Assembly (NCBI RefSeq): GCF_024628725.1
Contig: NZ_CP102410.1
Span: 682,001-746,000 of the forward strand
Reading direction: 5' to 3'
Length of the DNA stretch: 64,000 nt
Origin: Ruegeria sp. YS9
Lineage (GTDB): Bacteria > Pseudomonadota > Alphaproteobacteria > Rhodobacterales > Rhodobacteraceae
This document shows positions 1 to 9,522 of the stretch, one piece after another. Within the stretch, counting starts at the first letter, position 1. The number at the start of each line of letters is the position of its first letter. Both the position numbers and the translations under genes were made by a program. The notes under the pieces were generated by a model. The model had not been told where the DNA came from, made no database searches, and saw only the letters and a list, made by a program, of their open reading frames with translations.

Positions 1-568
1 AAAAGGCCAGCGACTCCGCTCCTTCTGCGAAGAGGGCCTGTATCAGCGCCTGCTCGACCTGTTTTTCGGTCTGACCTGCACGTACGTCAGCAATCACACG
101 CTCCAACGCGCGTTCCGAGATATCGATGGCCGCTTGCAACGCGGCGATATCGTCGTCAGTTTTGATGGCACGAAGGCCCGAGATTTCGCGTTCACCGTCC
201 ACAATCCGCAGATCCGGAATTGCGCGGGTAAACGCCGCAGACACGAAAACCCGCATCACCTGACCTTCGACAGCCAGCGATTTGATCGGAATATGTTCTG
301 CCAGCGCGGAAAAGGCGCCGTCATAGCCGGTCTGATCGCGCCAGTCGAACACGGCACCTTCAAATCCGACCAGATCCCATGAAGCGAGCTCCAGGTTGGG
401 CACGATCGCCGCCGGGTCCCCTTGGGCCGGAATCACCACGACAAAAGGGCGTTCGTGGCTCATGAAGGTTTTGCCCAATGCGCGGGTGAAATTCGGACCG
501 GGCACCAGGGCCACTGCGTCCACTGACATATCCATTGCCAATTTGCGGTATTCGGACAAATCCGGCAT
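1..568 (-). CDS. M24-family (Xaa-Pro aminopeptidase/creatinase-like) metallopeptidase, N-terminal part
   Basis: This reading frame starts at an ATG at 568 on the minus strand, behind a GAGGAGG ribosome site, and runs off the left edge, so only about 189 residues are visible. They form a creatinase-type N-terminal domain followed by the linker leading into the pita-bread catalytic domain (segments ISERALERVIADV and GQTEKQVEQAL, then GAESLAF at the edge). That pattern is typical of M24 peptidases that cleave Xaa-Pro bonds and of related creatinase-like hydrolases. The metal ligands lie outside the window, so activity cannot be checked. It is just downstream of a peptide-binding protein in the same orientation, which fits use of imported peptides. 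Family is fairly sure; substrate is inference. Confidence 0.75.
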   Translation of the reverse strand, partial: MPDLSEYRKLAMDMSVDAVALVPGPNFTRALGKTFMSHERPFVVVIPAQGDPAAIVPNLELASWDLVGFEGAVFDWRDQTGYDGAFSALAEHIPIKSLAVEGQVMRVFVSAAFTRAIPDLRIVDGEREISGLRAIKTDDDIAALQAAIDISERALERVIADVRAGQTEKQVEQALIQALFAEGAESLAF

Positions 569-594
569 TCAGCCCGACCTCCTCAATAAGAAAG

Positions 595-621
595 CCGGAG
601 CCACCAATCTGGCGGCTCCGG
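595..621 (-). terminator. Hairpin between peptide-binding protein and M24 peptidase
   Basis: The arms CCGGAGCC and GGCTCCGG pair perfectly over 8 bp around an 11-nt loop. On the minus strand the stem is followed by a T-rich stretch (CTTTCTTATT). It lies just after the stop of the peptide-binding protein gene and just before the ribosome site of the peptidase, so it may end or attenuate transcription between the two. Confidence 0.6.
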
Positions 622-636
622 TTTGTGAGTGGTGGT

Positions 637-2220
637 TTATTCGACGCTCACACCATAGAAGATGTGACCGCCCAGCGGGTGCACTTTGTAGCCTTGCACC
701 TTGTTGCTCATCGGCATGTAAACGACCGAATGCGCGATGGTCGCCCACGGAGCCTGCTCTTTGAACACGACCTGCGCTTCTTCATACAGTTTGGTTCGCT
801 CGGCCTGATCCGTGCTTTGCTTGGCTTTCAGGATCAGGTCTTCGAAGGGCTGATGACACCATTGTGCGCGGTTCGATGCTTCGACCCCGTCACAGCCCAG
901 CAAAACCGCCAGGAAGTTGTCCGGGTCACCGTTATCCCCGGTCCAGCCCAGCAGAACGGCACCGTCCCGGTTCAACTCTTTCGAGCGAGACAGGTATTCA
1001 CCCCATTCGTACGAGACGATTTCGACGCCCACACCGATCTTGGCGAAATCCGCCTGGATCAACTCGGCCATACGACGGGCATTGGGGTTGTAGGGGCGCT
1101 GGACGGGCATGGCCCAGATTTTCATCGACAGGTCCGAAACACCTTCGGCCTCGAGCATCGCCTTGGCCGCTTCGGGATCATAGGGATCGTCCACGATGGC
1201 GTCATTGTAACCCCACATGGTAGGCGGGATCGGGTTCTTGGCCACCTGACCCGAGCCCTGGAAGACCACGTCGATGATCGCCTGCTTGTCGATCGCCATG
1301 TTCAGCGCTTTGCGCACCTTCGGATTGTCGAATGGCGCCATGGTGGTGTTGTAGGCCAGATAACCAACGTTCAGGCCCTCTTGTTCCAGCATGTTGATGT
1401 CCGGATCATCCTTCATGGCCTGAATGTCGGCAGGGTTCGGATAGGGCATCACGTGACATTCGCCGGCTTTCAGCTTTTGGTAGCGCACAGACGCATCCGG
1501 TGTGATGGCAAAGATCAGGTTTTCGACCTGCGCCGGGTCTTTCCAATACGCATCATTGGCCGCGTAACGGATCACCGCGTCTTTTTGATAAGCCACGAAC
1601 GAGAAGGGCCCGGTGCCGATGGGGGCCGTATTCAGTTTTTCCGGCGTTCCGGCCTCCATCATTGCCTCGGCATATTCCGCCGATACGATCGAGGCAAAGT
1701 CCATCGCCATATTGGCGACAAACGGCGCTTCGGGCTTGGACAGGGTAAATTTCACCGTGTAGTCGTCGATTTTTTCGATGGACTCGACCAGATCAGGCAT
1801 CCCCATACCCTGGAAATATTCCCAGGTTCCGCCTGACACTTGATGATAAGGGTGGTTTTCGTCTTTCTGACGCATGAACGAAAAAATCACGTCATCCACG
1901 TTGAAGTCGCGGGTCGGCGTGAACGCGTCGTTCGAGTGGAACTTGACACCCTGGCGCAACTTGAAAGTGTATTCCAGACCATCATCGCTGGCCTCGACAC
2001 TTTCGGCCAGGCCGGGGACCACATTGGTCGTGCCCGTTTCAAATTCAAGCAACCGATTGTAGATCGGATGTGAAGAGGCATCAAAAGTCGTCCCTGCAGT
2101 GTACAGCGCAGGATCGAAGCCTTCAGGCGACCCTTCGGAACAATATACAAGTGTATTTGCCTGCGCCACGGCACCCGTCAGGGCGATCGCAGTGGTTGCG
2201 GCCAGAAGTTTGAGTTTCAT
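637..2220 (-). CDS. Peptide/nickel-type ABC transporter substrate-binding protein (DppA-like, SBP family 5)
   Basis: A 527-residue periplasmic binding protein of solute-binding family 5. It has a signal peptide (MKLKLLAATTAIALTGAVAQA), then the DppA-type mature start TLVYCSEGSPEGFDPAL and the family motif with GLAESVEASDDGLEYTFKLR. The start at 2220 is chosen over upstream codons because GGAGAAAATC lies just before it and the signal peptide begins there. Such proteins deliver di- or oligopeptides to a Dpp/Opp permease. No permease or ATPase gene is next to it; the next gene downstream is the M24 peptidase. Length agrees with DppA (about 530 residues). The specific ligand is unknown. Confidence 0.85.
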   Translation of the reverse strand: MKLKLLAATTAIALTGAVAQANTLVYCSEGSPEGFDPALYTAGTTFDASSHPIYNRLLEFETGTTNVVPGLAESVEASDDGLEYTFKLRQGVKFHSNDAFTPTRDFNVDDVIFSFMRQKDENHPYHQVSGGTWEYFQGMGMPDLVESIEKIDDYTVKFTLSKPEAPFVANMAMDFASIVSAEYAEAMMEAGTPEKLNTAPIGTGPFSFVAYQKDAVIRYAANDAYWKDPAQVENLIFAITPDASVRYQKLKAGECHVMPYPNPADIQAMKDDPDINMLEQEGLNVGYLAYNTTMAPFDNPKVRKALNMAIDKQAIIDVVFQGSGQVAKNPIPPTMWGYNDAIVDDPYDPEAAKAMLEAEGVSDLSMKIWAMPVQRPYNPNARRMAELIQADFAKIGVGVEIVSYEWGEYLSRSKELNRDGAVLLGWTGDNGDPDNFLAVLLGCDGVEASNRAQWCHQPFEDLILKAKQSTDQAERTKLYEEAQVVFKEQAPWATIAHSVVYMPMSNKVQGYKVHPLGGHIFYGVSVE

Positions 2221-2316
2221 GATTTTCTCCCAGAAAAGGACTTTAAAAGACAATCGCATGGCTCTTTGTCGTCAGAGCATTCAGTGACAGCACAGGTCGT
2301 CGCGATCCCTCTGCCC

Positions 2317-2347
2317 AATGTATCCAAAATACAAAATCTAAAGTCAA
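2317..2347 (-). promoter_or_regulatory. Putative promoter with TGTATCCAA-type operator upstream of the peptide-binding protein
   Basis: The roughly 300-bp gap 2221-2518 holds no gene. At 2319-2333 lies TGTATCCAAAATACA, with 5-bp inverted arms around a 5-bp centre. On the minus strand a TTGACT -35-like box (2342-2347) sits just upstream, so a bound protein would cover the promoter. The 14-mer AATGTATCCAAAAT (2317-2330) is identical to one before the semialdehyde dehydrogenase gene at 50659-50672 (opposite strand). The rest of the gap shows nothing further. Confidence 0.5.
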
Positions 2348-2518
2348 CAGTGTCTTTCTGCGGATGTCTCTTACAACCGTTTCTGCCTTTGCACCCTGAT
2401 TTCAGGGTCTCATTCTCATCTTCGCCGCGAAAACGATACGACGCCCCGAAACGCTCTGCCGCGCACTCAGACCTTTCTGTTCATGGGTGCGGATTGCATG
2501 CTCTCATGGCCTGTACCC

Positions 2519-4576
2519 TCACGTCTTGTCCGTATGCGTGACCGCACGCCAATCCCGTGAGGGAGGGTTGGTCAAAAGTTTCGTTGCGCGCAACTTCATG
2601 ACCACGGACACAGGATCCCCGCCCCGCATTTTGTCCGCGGCTTCAAACGCAGCTATCGCCTGCTCGAACCGGCCGGAACGATAATGCGCAAGACCTTGTT
2701 CGTATGTCTCGATCCAATCAAATGATCCCTCAAAACTGTCGACCATCGCAATCAGCTCATAGACCACCAGTTCCTCGGTCCGGCCAAAGACCGCAAGCGT
2801 GTCCAGCTCTCGCACGACAATTGCGTCGGCGGCTTCGCGCCGGGTCTCGGGGCCGATCAGAATGCGCGTGCCATACTCCTTGTTGGCCCCCTCCAATCGG
2901 CTGGCCACATTCACGACGTCGCCGATTGCCGTATAGTTCAACCGCTGCTCTGACCCAATGTTGCCAACCAGAGCTTCCCCACTGTTCAACCCGATCCTGA
3001 CACGCAGGGAATTTCCGGCCTCGTCCTCGATGCCCGCATCTTCCACGGTCGCGACAAGATCCAGTGCCGCGCGGCAGGCATTCTCGGCATGGAGCGCATC
3101 CTTGCGCGGTGCCCCCCAGATCGCCATGACCGCGTCACCCATGAATTTGTCGATCGTCCCGTCATGGCGCGCGACGGCTGCTGCGGCCGCAGAGAAAAAA
3201 GGCTCCATCAACTGGATGATCTTGGGGCCCAGTTTTTCCGACAACCCGGTGAATCCGGTCACATCGCAAAACAACACGGAGACGTGTTTTATGTCACCGC
3301 CCGGCTGTGTCTTGATACCCTCGGCGACCAGCATCTTCACAAGATCGGTCGGCACGTATTTTCGGAACGCGGACAACCCTGCGGCCATGCTGGCAGTGGC
3401 TGCTGACAGATTGGCCAGCTCGGACAGGTTGGAAGGCCTGCGTGAAATGTGTTCGACATCAAAGCGTTCGATTTTGCTCAGGTCTTCTGCGATGCGCGCC
3501 AATGGGTTGGCCACAATTCTACGGATCAACCAGATCGCCAGAGCGGTCGAGACGATCACGACCCCAATCAGGATATAGATCAGGTCTATCAAGGTTGCAT
3601 TGATACCCGACAAGAAGGCCGATTCCGGAATGACCGTAGCGACGCGCCACCCGTAAAAACCCAAAGGCGTCAGGGCCACCGCATAAGGAACGCCATCGAT
3701 CACCACGCGTTTCGTCGAGTTGCCAGAAGTTTTGCCATCCGGGTCGCCCAACAGTTTTTCCCCCGAGATCTTGGCAACCTCGTACAGCTCACCTTCGCCC
3801 ATGCGCGCCGGTGTAACTTCATCCGCTTTTGCGTCGGGAACAGCAATTACTTTGCCATCGGCATCCAGAATGAAGGCGGCTCCGAATTCACCGGGCTCGA
3901 GCGTCGCCAGAAAGCGTGACAAACGGTCGGTTTCGATTGCGACCGCAAGAACACCCTGCCGTGCCCGGTTGACATCGATCGGCCCCGCAAATGCGTATAC
4001 GGTCTTGTCACTGCCCGGAAGATCGCGTGCTTCGATCCATCCCATCGAGTTCAGAGACATAAAATTGTTGAACCAGGCATGATCGCGAGGATCATAGGAG
4101 GTCGGAACAAAGTTCCTTTCTTCGAACTGAATATCCCCGGGTATGAAAATGTATCGATCGGTCCGCAGGTTCCGGTCGCGGATGTTCTTGTCGATCTCCA
4201 TCATCTCAAGCCCGCTGTCGCCCAAACGGTGCGACGCGAAAAAATTGCCGTCCGGCCAACCGAAGAAAATCCAGGAAATATTCGGCTGCGCCTGCAACTG
4301 GGACAGAAAAACGAACTCTCGCTTATCGGCCTGCCGTGTTGCGATGACATTCTGTACAAAGATCGTGCGCACCGCCGACCATGCGGCTTCGGCGGATCTG
4401 AGAGTTGCCCCGACTTCGATGCGGACCGCGTTTGCAATCTGGCTGTTGATCTCAGCGGCAAGCATGCGGCTGTTGTCACGCGCGGTCGTCCACCACAGCG
4501 AATGAACAACAAAGGTCGACACGCCGATGGATACGGCGACCAGCATGGATACAGCAATGCCGACACTGAACCGCAT
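2519..4576 (-). CDS. Membrane-bound class III adenylate/guanylate cyclase with periplasmic sensor domain
   Basis: About 685 residues. The N-terminus has one membrane segment (about residues 5-28), followed by a periplasmic region of roughly 300 residues resembling a Cache-type sensor, a second membrane helix (around LIDLIYILIGVVIVSTALAI), a HAMP-like linker and a C-terminal class III cyclase domain. The catalytic domain keeps the first metal Asp in FCDVTGF, the second in KFMGDAVMAIWG, and NVASRLEG with the transition-state Asn and Arg. The Lys in KFMGD and the Asp in IGDVVNVASRL suit ATP, so cAMP is the likely product. The ATG at 4576 is chosen because it starts right before the first membrane helix; its ribosome site is weak and a TTG at 4636 is possible. 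The input signal is unknown. Confidence 0.88.
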   Translation of the reverse strand: MRFSVGIAVSMLVAVSIGVSTFVVHSLWWTTARDNSRMLAAEINSQIANAVRIEVGATLRSAEAAWSAVRTIFVQNVIATRQADKREFVFLSQLQAQPNISWIFFGWPDGNFFASHRLGDSGLEMMEIDKNIRDRNLRTDRYIFIPGDIQFEERNFVPTSYDPRDHAWFNNFMSLNSMGWIEARDLPGSDKTVYAFAGPIDVNRARQGVLAVAIETDRLSRFLATLEPGEFGAAFILDADGKVIAVPDAKADEVTPARMGEGELYEVAKISGEKLLGDPDGKTSGNSTKRVVIDGVPYAVALTPLGFYGWRVATVIPESAFLSGINATLIDLIYILIGVVIVSTALAIWLIRRIVANPLARIAEDLSKIERFDVEHISRRPSNLSELANLSAATASMAAGLSAFRKYVPTDLVKMLVAEGIKTQPGGDIKHVSVLFCDVTGFTGLSEKLGPKIIQLMEPFFSAAAAAVARHDGTIDKFMGDAVMAIWGAPRKDALHAENACRAALDLVATVEDAGIEDEAGNSLRVRIGLNSGEALVGNIGSEQRLNYTAIGDVVNVASRLEGANKEYGTRILIGPETRREAADAIVVRELDTLAVFGRTEELVVYELIAMVDSFEGSFDWIETYEQGLAHYRSGRFEQAIAAFEAADKMRGGDPVSVVMKLRATKLLTNPPSRDWRAVTHTDKT

Positions 4577-4761
4577 GAAAACCCCGAAAAGAATGTCCTG
4601 TACCACAGTATTCGGTTGAGATCGCAAGAAGAGCAAAGCTTAGTTTGCTTCAACCCCGAAAAATCACGCAACTGTTAAGCACATGTGTATGCCGCGACAG
4701 AAATCCCCAGCACCTGGTCACTTGCCAATGCCCAGCGGACAGACCTTGCCCGTGGCGGAAA

Positions 4762-6738
4762 TCAACTGACCTTGGGTCCGGGTTTGCGACGTTTGGGGAC
4801 TGCGTTGCCACCTTTGGCGGACTTTGTGGCCGCAGCGCGTGCACGGTTTTTCTTGCTGCTAGGCTTGCCCTTCGGCGGCGGTGGGCCTTTCGGCGCATCA
4901 CCGTCTGGCTTGGAGCGACCACTCTTTTGCTCTACGCTCCCGGCCTTGCGCTTTTTCGGTTTTGCGCCCGAAGCCTTGAACTTGCTTTTTGTCTCGTCGT
5001 CCGACGTTCCGAGGGATTCTGTTGTGCGCACGGTCTTTGCCGACTGGGCCTCGGGCTTGGGCTGGCGGCGAGGGGCTTTCCGCTCAGCCGGAGCGGCATC
5101 CCTTTTCTGGCCCGAAGGCCTGCCTTTGAACTTGCGATCAAGACCGGGCCGACCGGTTGACGACAGGTCTGGTGTCTTGTCCAACCTCACAAGGTCCTTG
5201 GTTTCTTCTATTTTCATCTCTGGGCCAATGGAGGTCAGAAAGCGGTCGACACTGGCTTTACTGATTTCGAAATAAGTTACGTCCTCTGCAATCCGGATGG
5301 CACCGATGTCGTCTTTCGTGAGATTGCCCGCCTTGCAGATCATCGGCAGCATATGACGTGGGGATACATTCTGATTGCGCCCTTCGGACACAGAAAACCA
5401 GACGCTGGGCCCAAAAGATGCGCGGGGTTTTGGGGCAGTCTGATCGACCGCCGACAGCTCTTCCGGGGCGGAATGGCGCAGTTTGTATTGCCTGAGATAA
5501 GCGGCTGCGATTTGTTCGGGCGTAAAACTCTCTATCAGTTTCTCAACCGACGGGCGTTCGCTTTCCGTGATCTCGACCTGCCAGTCTTCTGACGCCAGCA
5601 TCCGCGCCTGATCACGCTCGTTCACCTCGTCGGCGGACGGGGCCGATCCCCAATCCGCTGTCAGCTTGGCAAATTTCAGAATGCGCTCTGCCTTTTTTCG
5701 CGATGATGGCGCGACGATCAGGGCACTGACGCCCTTGCGCCCGGCGCGACCTGTGCGGCCAGACCGGTGCAGCAGCGTTTCATGGCTGTTGGGCAGCTCG
5801 GCATGGACAACCAGATCAAGGTTGGGCAGATCGATTCCGCGGGCCGCAACATCGGTTGCCACGCAGACGCGGGCCCGTCCATCGCGCATGGCCTGCAACG
5901 CGTTGGATCGTTCGCTCTGGGTCAGCTCACCGGACAGGGCCACGACTGAAAAGCCCCGGTTTGACAGGCGCGCGGTCAGGCGTGAAACCATCGCGCGGGT
6001 GTTGCAGAAAACGATGGCATTGGGGGCCTCGTAATATCGCAGCACATTGATAATAGCGTTTTCACCATCGCGCGGGGCCACCGTCATGGCGCGATACTCG
6101 ATATCCGCGTGCTGTGTCTGTTCGCCGACCGTGCTCACACGCACCGCGTCGCGCTGATACCGCTTGGCCAGATTGGCAATTGCGCGTGGCACGGTGGCGG
6201 AAAACAACAAGGTCTGACGATCTGCGGGAGTTTCATCAAGAATGAACTCAAGATCCTCTCGGAACCCCAGATCCAGCATTTCATCCGCTTCGTCCAGGAC
6301 AACCGCGCGGATAGCTGTCAGATCGATTGAACCCCGATTGATATGGTCGCGAAGCCGCCCAGGAGTGGCCACAACGATATGGGCGCCTCTGGCCAGCGCG
6401 CGACGTTCATCCCGAATGTCCATACCCCCGACGCACGAGGCCAGAAACGCACCTGCCCCGGAATACAACCAGCCAAGTTCCCGCTTCACCTGAAGTGCCA
6501 GTTCCCGAGTCGGCGCGACAACCAGCGCCAACGGCGCTTCGGGCTTGCCAAGCGTTTCTTCGTCGCCCAGCACCCTGTGCGCAATCGCAAGACCAAACCC
6601 AATGGTCTTCCCTGACCCGGTCTGGGCCGATACCAGCATGTCGCGCCCTTCCAGCTCGGGTTGGGTGACGGCTCGCTGAACCTGGGTCAAAGTATCATAG
6701 CCCTTGCGCGCTAGAGCATCTGCAATGGTTTGTTTCAC
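4762..6738 (-). CDS. DEAD-box ATP-dependent RNA helicase, DbpA/DeaD type
   Basis: A 658-residue cytoplasmic RNA helicase for ribosome assembly or RNA turnover. Motifs appear in order: Q-motif region YDTLTQVQ, Walker A AQTGSGKT, PTRELALQ, TPGRL, DEAD, SAT, then the second RecA domain with ATDVAARGIDLPNL and HRSGRTGRAGRKG. Residues about 470-540 form a DbpA-type RNA-binding domain (VWFSVSEGRNQNVSPRHM). The last 120 residues are a low-complexity Lys/Arg/Pro-rich tail, as in alphaproteobacterial members. The start is a GTG at 6738; it leaves the usual short lead before the Q motif, but the ribosome site is poor. It stands alone between the cyclase and the methionine module. Confidence 0.92.
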   Translation of the reverse strand: MKQTIADALARKGYDTLTQVQRAVTQPELEGRDMLVSAQTGSGKTIGFGLAIAHRVLGDEETLGKPEAPLALVVAPTRELALQVKRELGWLYSGAGAFLASCVGGMDIRDERRALARGAHIVVATPGRLRDHINRGSIDLTAIRAVVLDEADEMLDLGFREDLEFILDETPADRQTLLFSATVPRAIANLAKRYQRDAVRVSTVGEQTQHADIEYRAMTVAPRDGENAIINVLRYYEAPNAIVFCNTRAMVSRLTARLSNRGFSVVALSGELTQSERSNALQAMRDGRARVCVATDVAARGIDLPNLDLVVHAELPNSHETLLHRSGRTGRAGRKGVSALIVAPSSRKKAERILKFAKLTADWGSAPSADEVNERDQARMLASEDWQVEITESERPSVEKLIESFTPEQIAAAYLRQYKLRHSAPEELSAVDQTAPKPRASFGPSVWFSVSEGRNQNVSPRHMLPMICKAGNLTKDDIGAIRIAEDVTYFEISKASVDRFLTSIGPEMKIEETKDLVRLDKTPDLSSTGRPGLDRKFKGRPSGQKRDAAPAERKAPRRQPKPEAQSAKTVRTTESLGTSDDETKSKFKASGAKPKKRKAGSVEQKSGRSKPDGDAPKGPPPPKGKPSSKKNRARAAATKSAKGGNAVPKRRKPGPKVS

Positions 6739-7126
6739 GGTGGTGGTTCTTTGTATCGGCCAGGTGATAGGCGCTGTGCGGAATTGCGATCAGCGGATCA
6801 TCCAAGGGTAAAGACAGCCCCATACCGGTTGCCATACCCGTTGTATAGACGGGAAAACGGGCATTTTCGCCGAAAAGCTTCCCGCAACGGAACACCCTGA
6901 CAGGTCAGACCCTGACGGCAACCTCCAGGGCCGGGCCGCATCAAACCTGGGTCGGCGCGGGAACAAAATTCACCATTTTGCCGGCAGATACCTGCCTTTG
7001 AACGTCGGAGACCCGCCCCGGACACGCACAATCGCGCCGATCATTTCGATGACGTGGCCGTCGTTGATGCGACATGGGTCAAACCAGAGCCCGAGCGGGT
7101 TCGTTCCTGATCTTGTTGACCCAATC
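6739..7126. other. 388-bp gap with no recognisable gene
   Basis: Neither strand has a recognisable protein. Short open frames exist on the minus strand (for example 6970-7161 overlapping the end of the next gene), but they lack a convincing ribosome site and match no family I recognise. The part next to 6738 should carry the helicase promoter, and the part next to 7127 the 3' end of the mdeB transcript. Confidence 0.5.
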
Positions 7127-9508
7127 TCAAGCCCCTGTCGCCCGAAGAAGTACTCTGCCACGGGTCAAACCATTCACTTTTTCGATGATGGCATCGGCAT
7201 CAATGCAGTGGTGGCGATAGAGATCACCGATCGTTCCTGTCTGGCCAAAATGTTCGACCCCCATCGGAATGGTCTGATGTCCACGTACAGCGCCCAGCCA
7301 CGACAATGTTGCAGGATGCCCATCAATCACGGTGACCAGATTGCAATGCCGCGGCAGGCCAGACATCAGGGTTTCGATGTGGGAAAGTGCGGCCGGGTTG
7401 CCGCGCGACCGCGCGCGTTGTGCAGCCGTCCAACCGGCATTCAGCCGATCCGCAGACGTCACGGCCAATACGCCGACATCGCGACGGCCTTCACCAATCA
7501 TGCCAGTGGCCTTGATTGCCTCGGGCGCGACGGCGCCCTGATAGGCGATTACAACTTCGCAATTCGGCCCAGGTTTCCGCAACCAATAGGCGCCGTCTAT
7601 GGCACCTTGGCGAAACTCGTCATCCACGCGTTTGCCCGGCTGTTCAATCGGGTTGGTCGTCAGACGCAGATAGACGGAACCGCCGGTTTCATCGCGCAGC
7701 CATGTGCGCTCGTCCGGTTGTCCTTCACCGTCGCGTTGCAGATAGTCGAAGGCCCATTCCATGATTACCGCCAGTTCATCAGCAAAGGCGGGCTCAAAGG
7801 CGGCCAGCCCGTCCTGGCTCATCCCGATCAGGGGGGTACCAACGGATTGATGCGCGCCGCCTTCAGGCGCCAGCGTGACGCCCGACGGCGTACCAACGAG
7901 AATGAAGCGTGCATCCTGATAGCAGGCATAGTTCAGCGCATCGAGGCCGCGACTGACAAAGGGATCATATACGGTGCCGATCGGGATCAATCGCTTGCCG
8001 AACAGGGAATGCGACAGACCCGCCGCACCCAGAAGCAGCATCAGGTTCATTTCGGCGATCCCAAGCTCGATATGCTGCCCTTCCGGCGTGAATTCCCATT
8101 TCGCCGTCGAAGGGATACGGTGTTCGATGAAGGCGTCGGCTTGCGTGGATCGGGCAAACAGCTTGCGCCTGTTCACCCAAGGCCCCAGGTTCGTCGTGCC
8201 GGTGACATCCGGAGAGGTTGTCACGATGCGTTCGGCTAACGGGCCATCACCTTTTGACAAATCGTCAAGGATCTTGCCAAACGCCATCTGGGTCGAGATT
8301 TCGCGGCTGGTGTCGACCTCGATCCGTGGCACATCCAGCTTGTCATCGAAATAGCGGCGCGGACCCTTGGCAAAGAACGGTGCCTTGGCCAGAAAATCCT
8401 TGAATGTGTCTTGGTCCTGCACTGTCGCAAGCGGCTCCCATTCTTCGCCTTCAGGCACGCCCATATGCGACTGCCACGCGGCGAACTGGCTGTTGTTCAT
8501 CAGCCCGCCGTGATTGTCCTTGTGGCCCGCGATGGGGGTGCCCCATCCTTTGACGGTGTAGGCCAGGAAACAGGTCGGGCGATCGTGATCGATGGCGGCA
8601 AATGTTCGGGCCATGGTCTCGACGCAGTTGCCGCCAAGGTTTTCCATCAGCGCAGCCAGCTCCGCATCCGTCCGCCGTTCGATCAGGGCGGTCACATCCC
8701 CCTGATCCCCCAGATCGTCCATGAGACGCTGCCGCCAGACCGCCCCACCCATGAAAGTCAACGCCGAGTAGTCCTGGTTGGGGCACGCATCGATCCAGTC
8801 GCGCAGGCGATCGCCACCCGGTTCTTCAAAGGCCGCGCGTTGCAGAACCCCATATTTCACGCGCACGACATCCCAACCGAACGCATCGAAGATTTTCTCG
8901 ATCCGTTCGAACAGCCCTTCACGGACGATACCATCCAGGGATTGCCGGTTGTAGTCTATGATCCACCACGTGTTGCGCAGGTCGTTCTTCCAGCCTTCCT
9001 GCAAAGCCTCGTACACATTGCCTTCGTCCAGTTCGGCGTCGCCAACAAGGGCCACCATCCGCCCCATCGGAGCATCCGAGCCCCAGCTTTTGGCCTTGAT
9101 GTAATCCTGAATGATCGAGGCAAACGAGGTGATCGCGACACCCAATCCCACCGAGCCGGTGGAGAAATCAACGTCGTCGATATCCTTGGTCCGGCTGGGA
9201 TAGCTCTGCACACCGCCAAAACCACGGAAATTCTCCATCTTCTCGCGCGTTTGATTGCCCATGAGATACTGCATCGCATGAAAAACCGGCGAGGCATGGG
9301 GTTTGACTGCTACGCGGTCTTCAGGGCGCAGGGCTGAAAAATAGAGCGCCGTCATGATCGACACCATCGAAGCAGACGATGCCTGATGGCCACCAACCTT
9401 GATCCCATCCACCTTTGGCCGGACGTGGTTGGCATGGTGGATCATCCAATGCGACAACCATAGCAGGCGCTGTTCGACGATCTTCAACTGGGTGCGATCA
9501 ATGTGCAT
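7127..9508 (-). CDS. mdeB: AceE-type E1 dehydrogenase, probable 2-oxobutyrate dehydrogenase (MdeB)
   Basis: A 793-residue thiamine-diphosphate enzyme of the homodimeric pyruvate dehydrogenase E1/transketolase fold. The N-terminal domain has the KVGGHQASSASM segment and the thiamine-binding run GDAELDEG ... IIDYNRQSLDG. The middle domain has GQHIELGIAEMNL and a C-terminal transketolase domain follows. It is shorter than AceE (about 890 residues) and matches Pseudomonas putida MdeB, the E1 acting on 2-oxobutyrate made from methionine. The start at 9508 follows GGAGACCGCC. It lies 14 bp after mdeA on the same strand. 2-Oxobutyrate specificity comes from context; no E2 or E3 gene is nearby, so it must borrow them. 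Confidence 0.82.
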   Translation of the reverse strand: MHIDRTQLKIVEQRLLWLSHWMIHHANHVRPKVDGIKVGGHQASSASMVSIMTALYFSALRPEDRVAVKPHASPVFHAMQYLMGNQTREKMENFRGFGGVQSYPSRTKDIDDVDFSTGSVGLGVAITSFASIIQDYIKAKSWGSDAPMGRMVALVGDAELDEGNVYEALQEGWKNDLRNTWWIIDYNRQSLDGIVREGLFERIEKIFDAFGWDVVRVKYGVLQRAAFEEPGGDRLRDWIDACPNQDYSALTFMGGAVWRQRLMDDLGDQGDVTALIERRTDAELAALMENLGGNCVETMARTFAAIDHDRPTCFLAYTVKGWGTPIAGHKDNHGGLMNNSQFAAWQSHMGVPEGEEWEPLATVQDQDTFKDFLAKAPFFAKGPRRYFDDKLDVPRIEVDTSREISTQMAFGKILDDLSKGDGPLAERIVTTSPDVTGTTNLGPWVNRRKLFARSTQADAFIEHRIPSTAKWEFTPEGQHIELGIAEMNLMLLLGAAGLSHSLFGKRLIPIGTVYDPFVSRGLDALNYACYQDARFILVGTPSGVTLAPEGGAHQSVGTPLIGMSQDGLAAFEPAFADELAVIMEWAFDYLQRDGEGQPDERTWLRDETGGSVYLRLTTNPIEQPGKRVDDEFRQGAIDGAYWLRKPGPNCEVVIAYQGAVAPEAIKATGMIGEGRRDVGVLAVTSADRLNAGWTAAQRARSRGNPAALSHIETLMSGLPRHCNLVTVIDGHPATLSWLGAVRGHQTIPMGVEHFGQTGTIGDLYRHHCIDADAIIEKVNGLTRGRVLLRATGA

Positions 9509-9522
9509 GGCGGTCTCCGGAT

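Noticed and set aside
535-1836. Long plus-strand open frame (433 codons) opposite the peptide-binding protein gene
   Set aside because: It is antisense to a clear family-5 binding protein and its translation has no recognisable domain; high GC content creates such frames.
6970-7161. Minus-strand 63-codon frame downstream of mdeB
   Set aside because: Overlaps the mdeB 3' end, has no good start site and matches nothing I recognise.
6998-8239. Plus-strand open frame of 413 codons opposite mdeB
   Set aside because: Shadow of the mdeB frame; no ribosome site and no family features.
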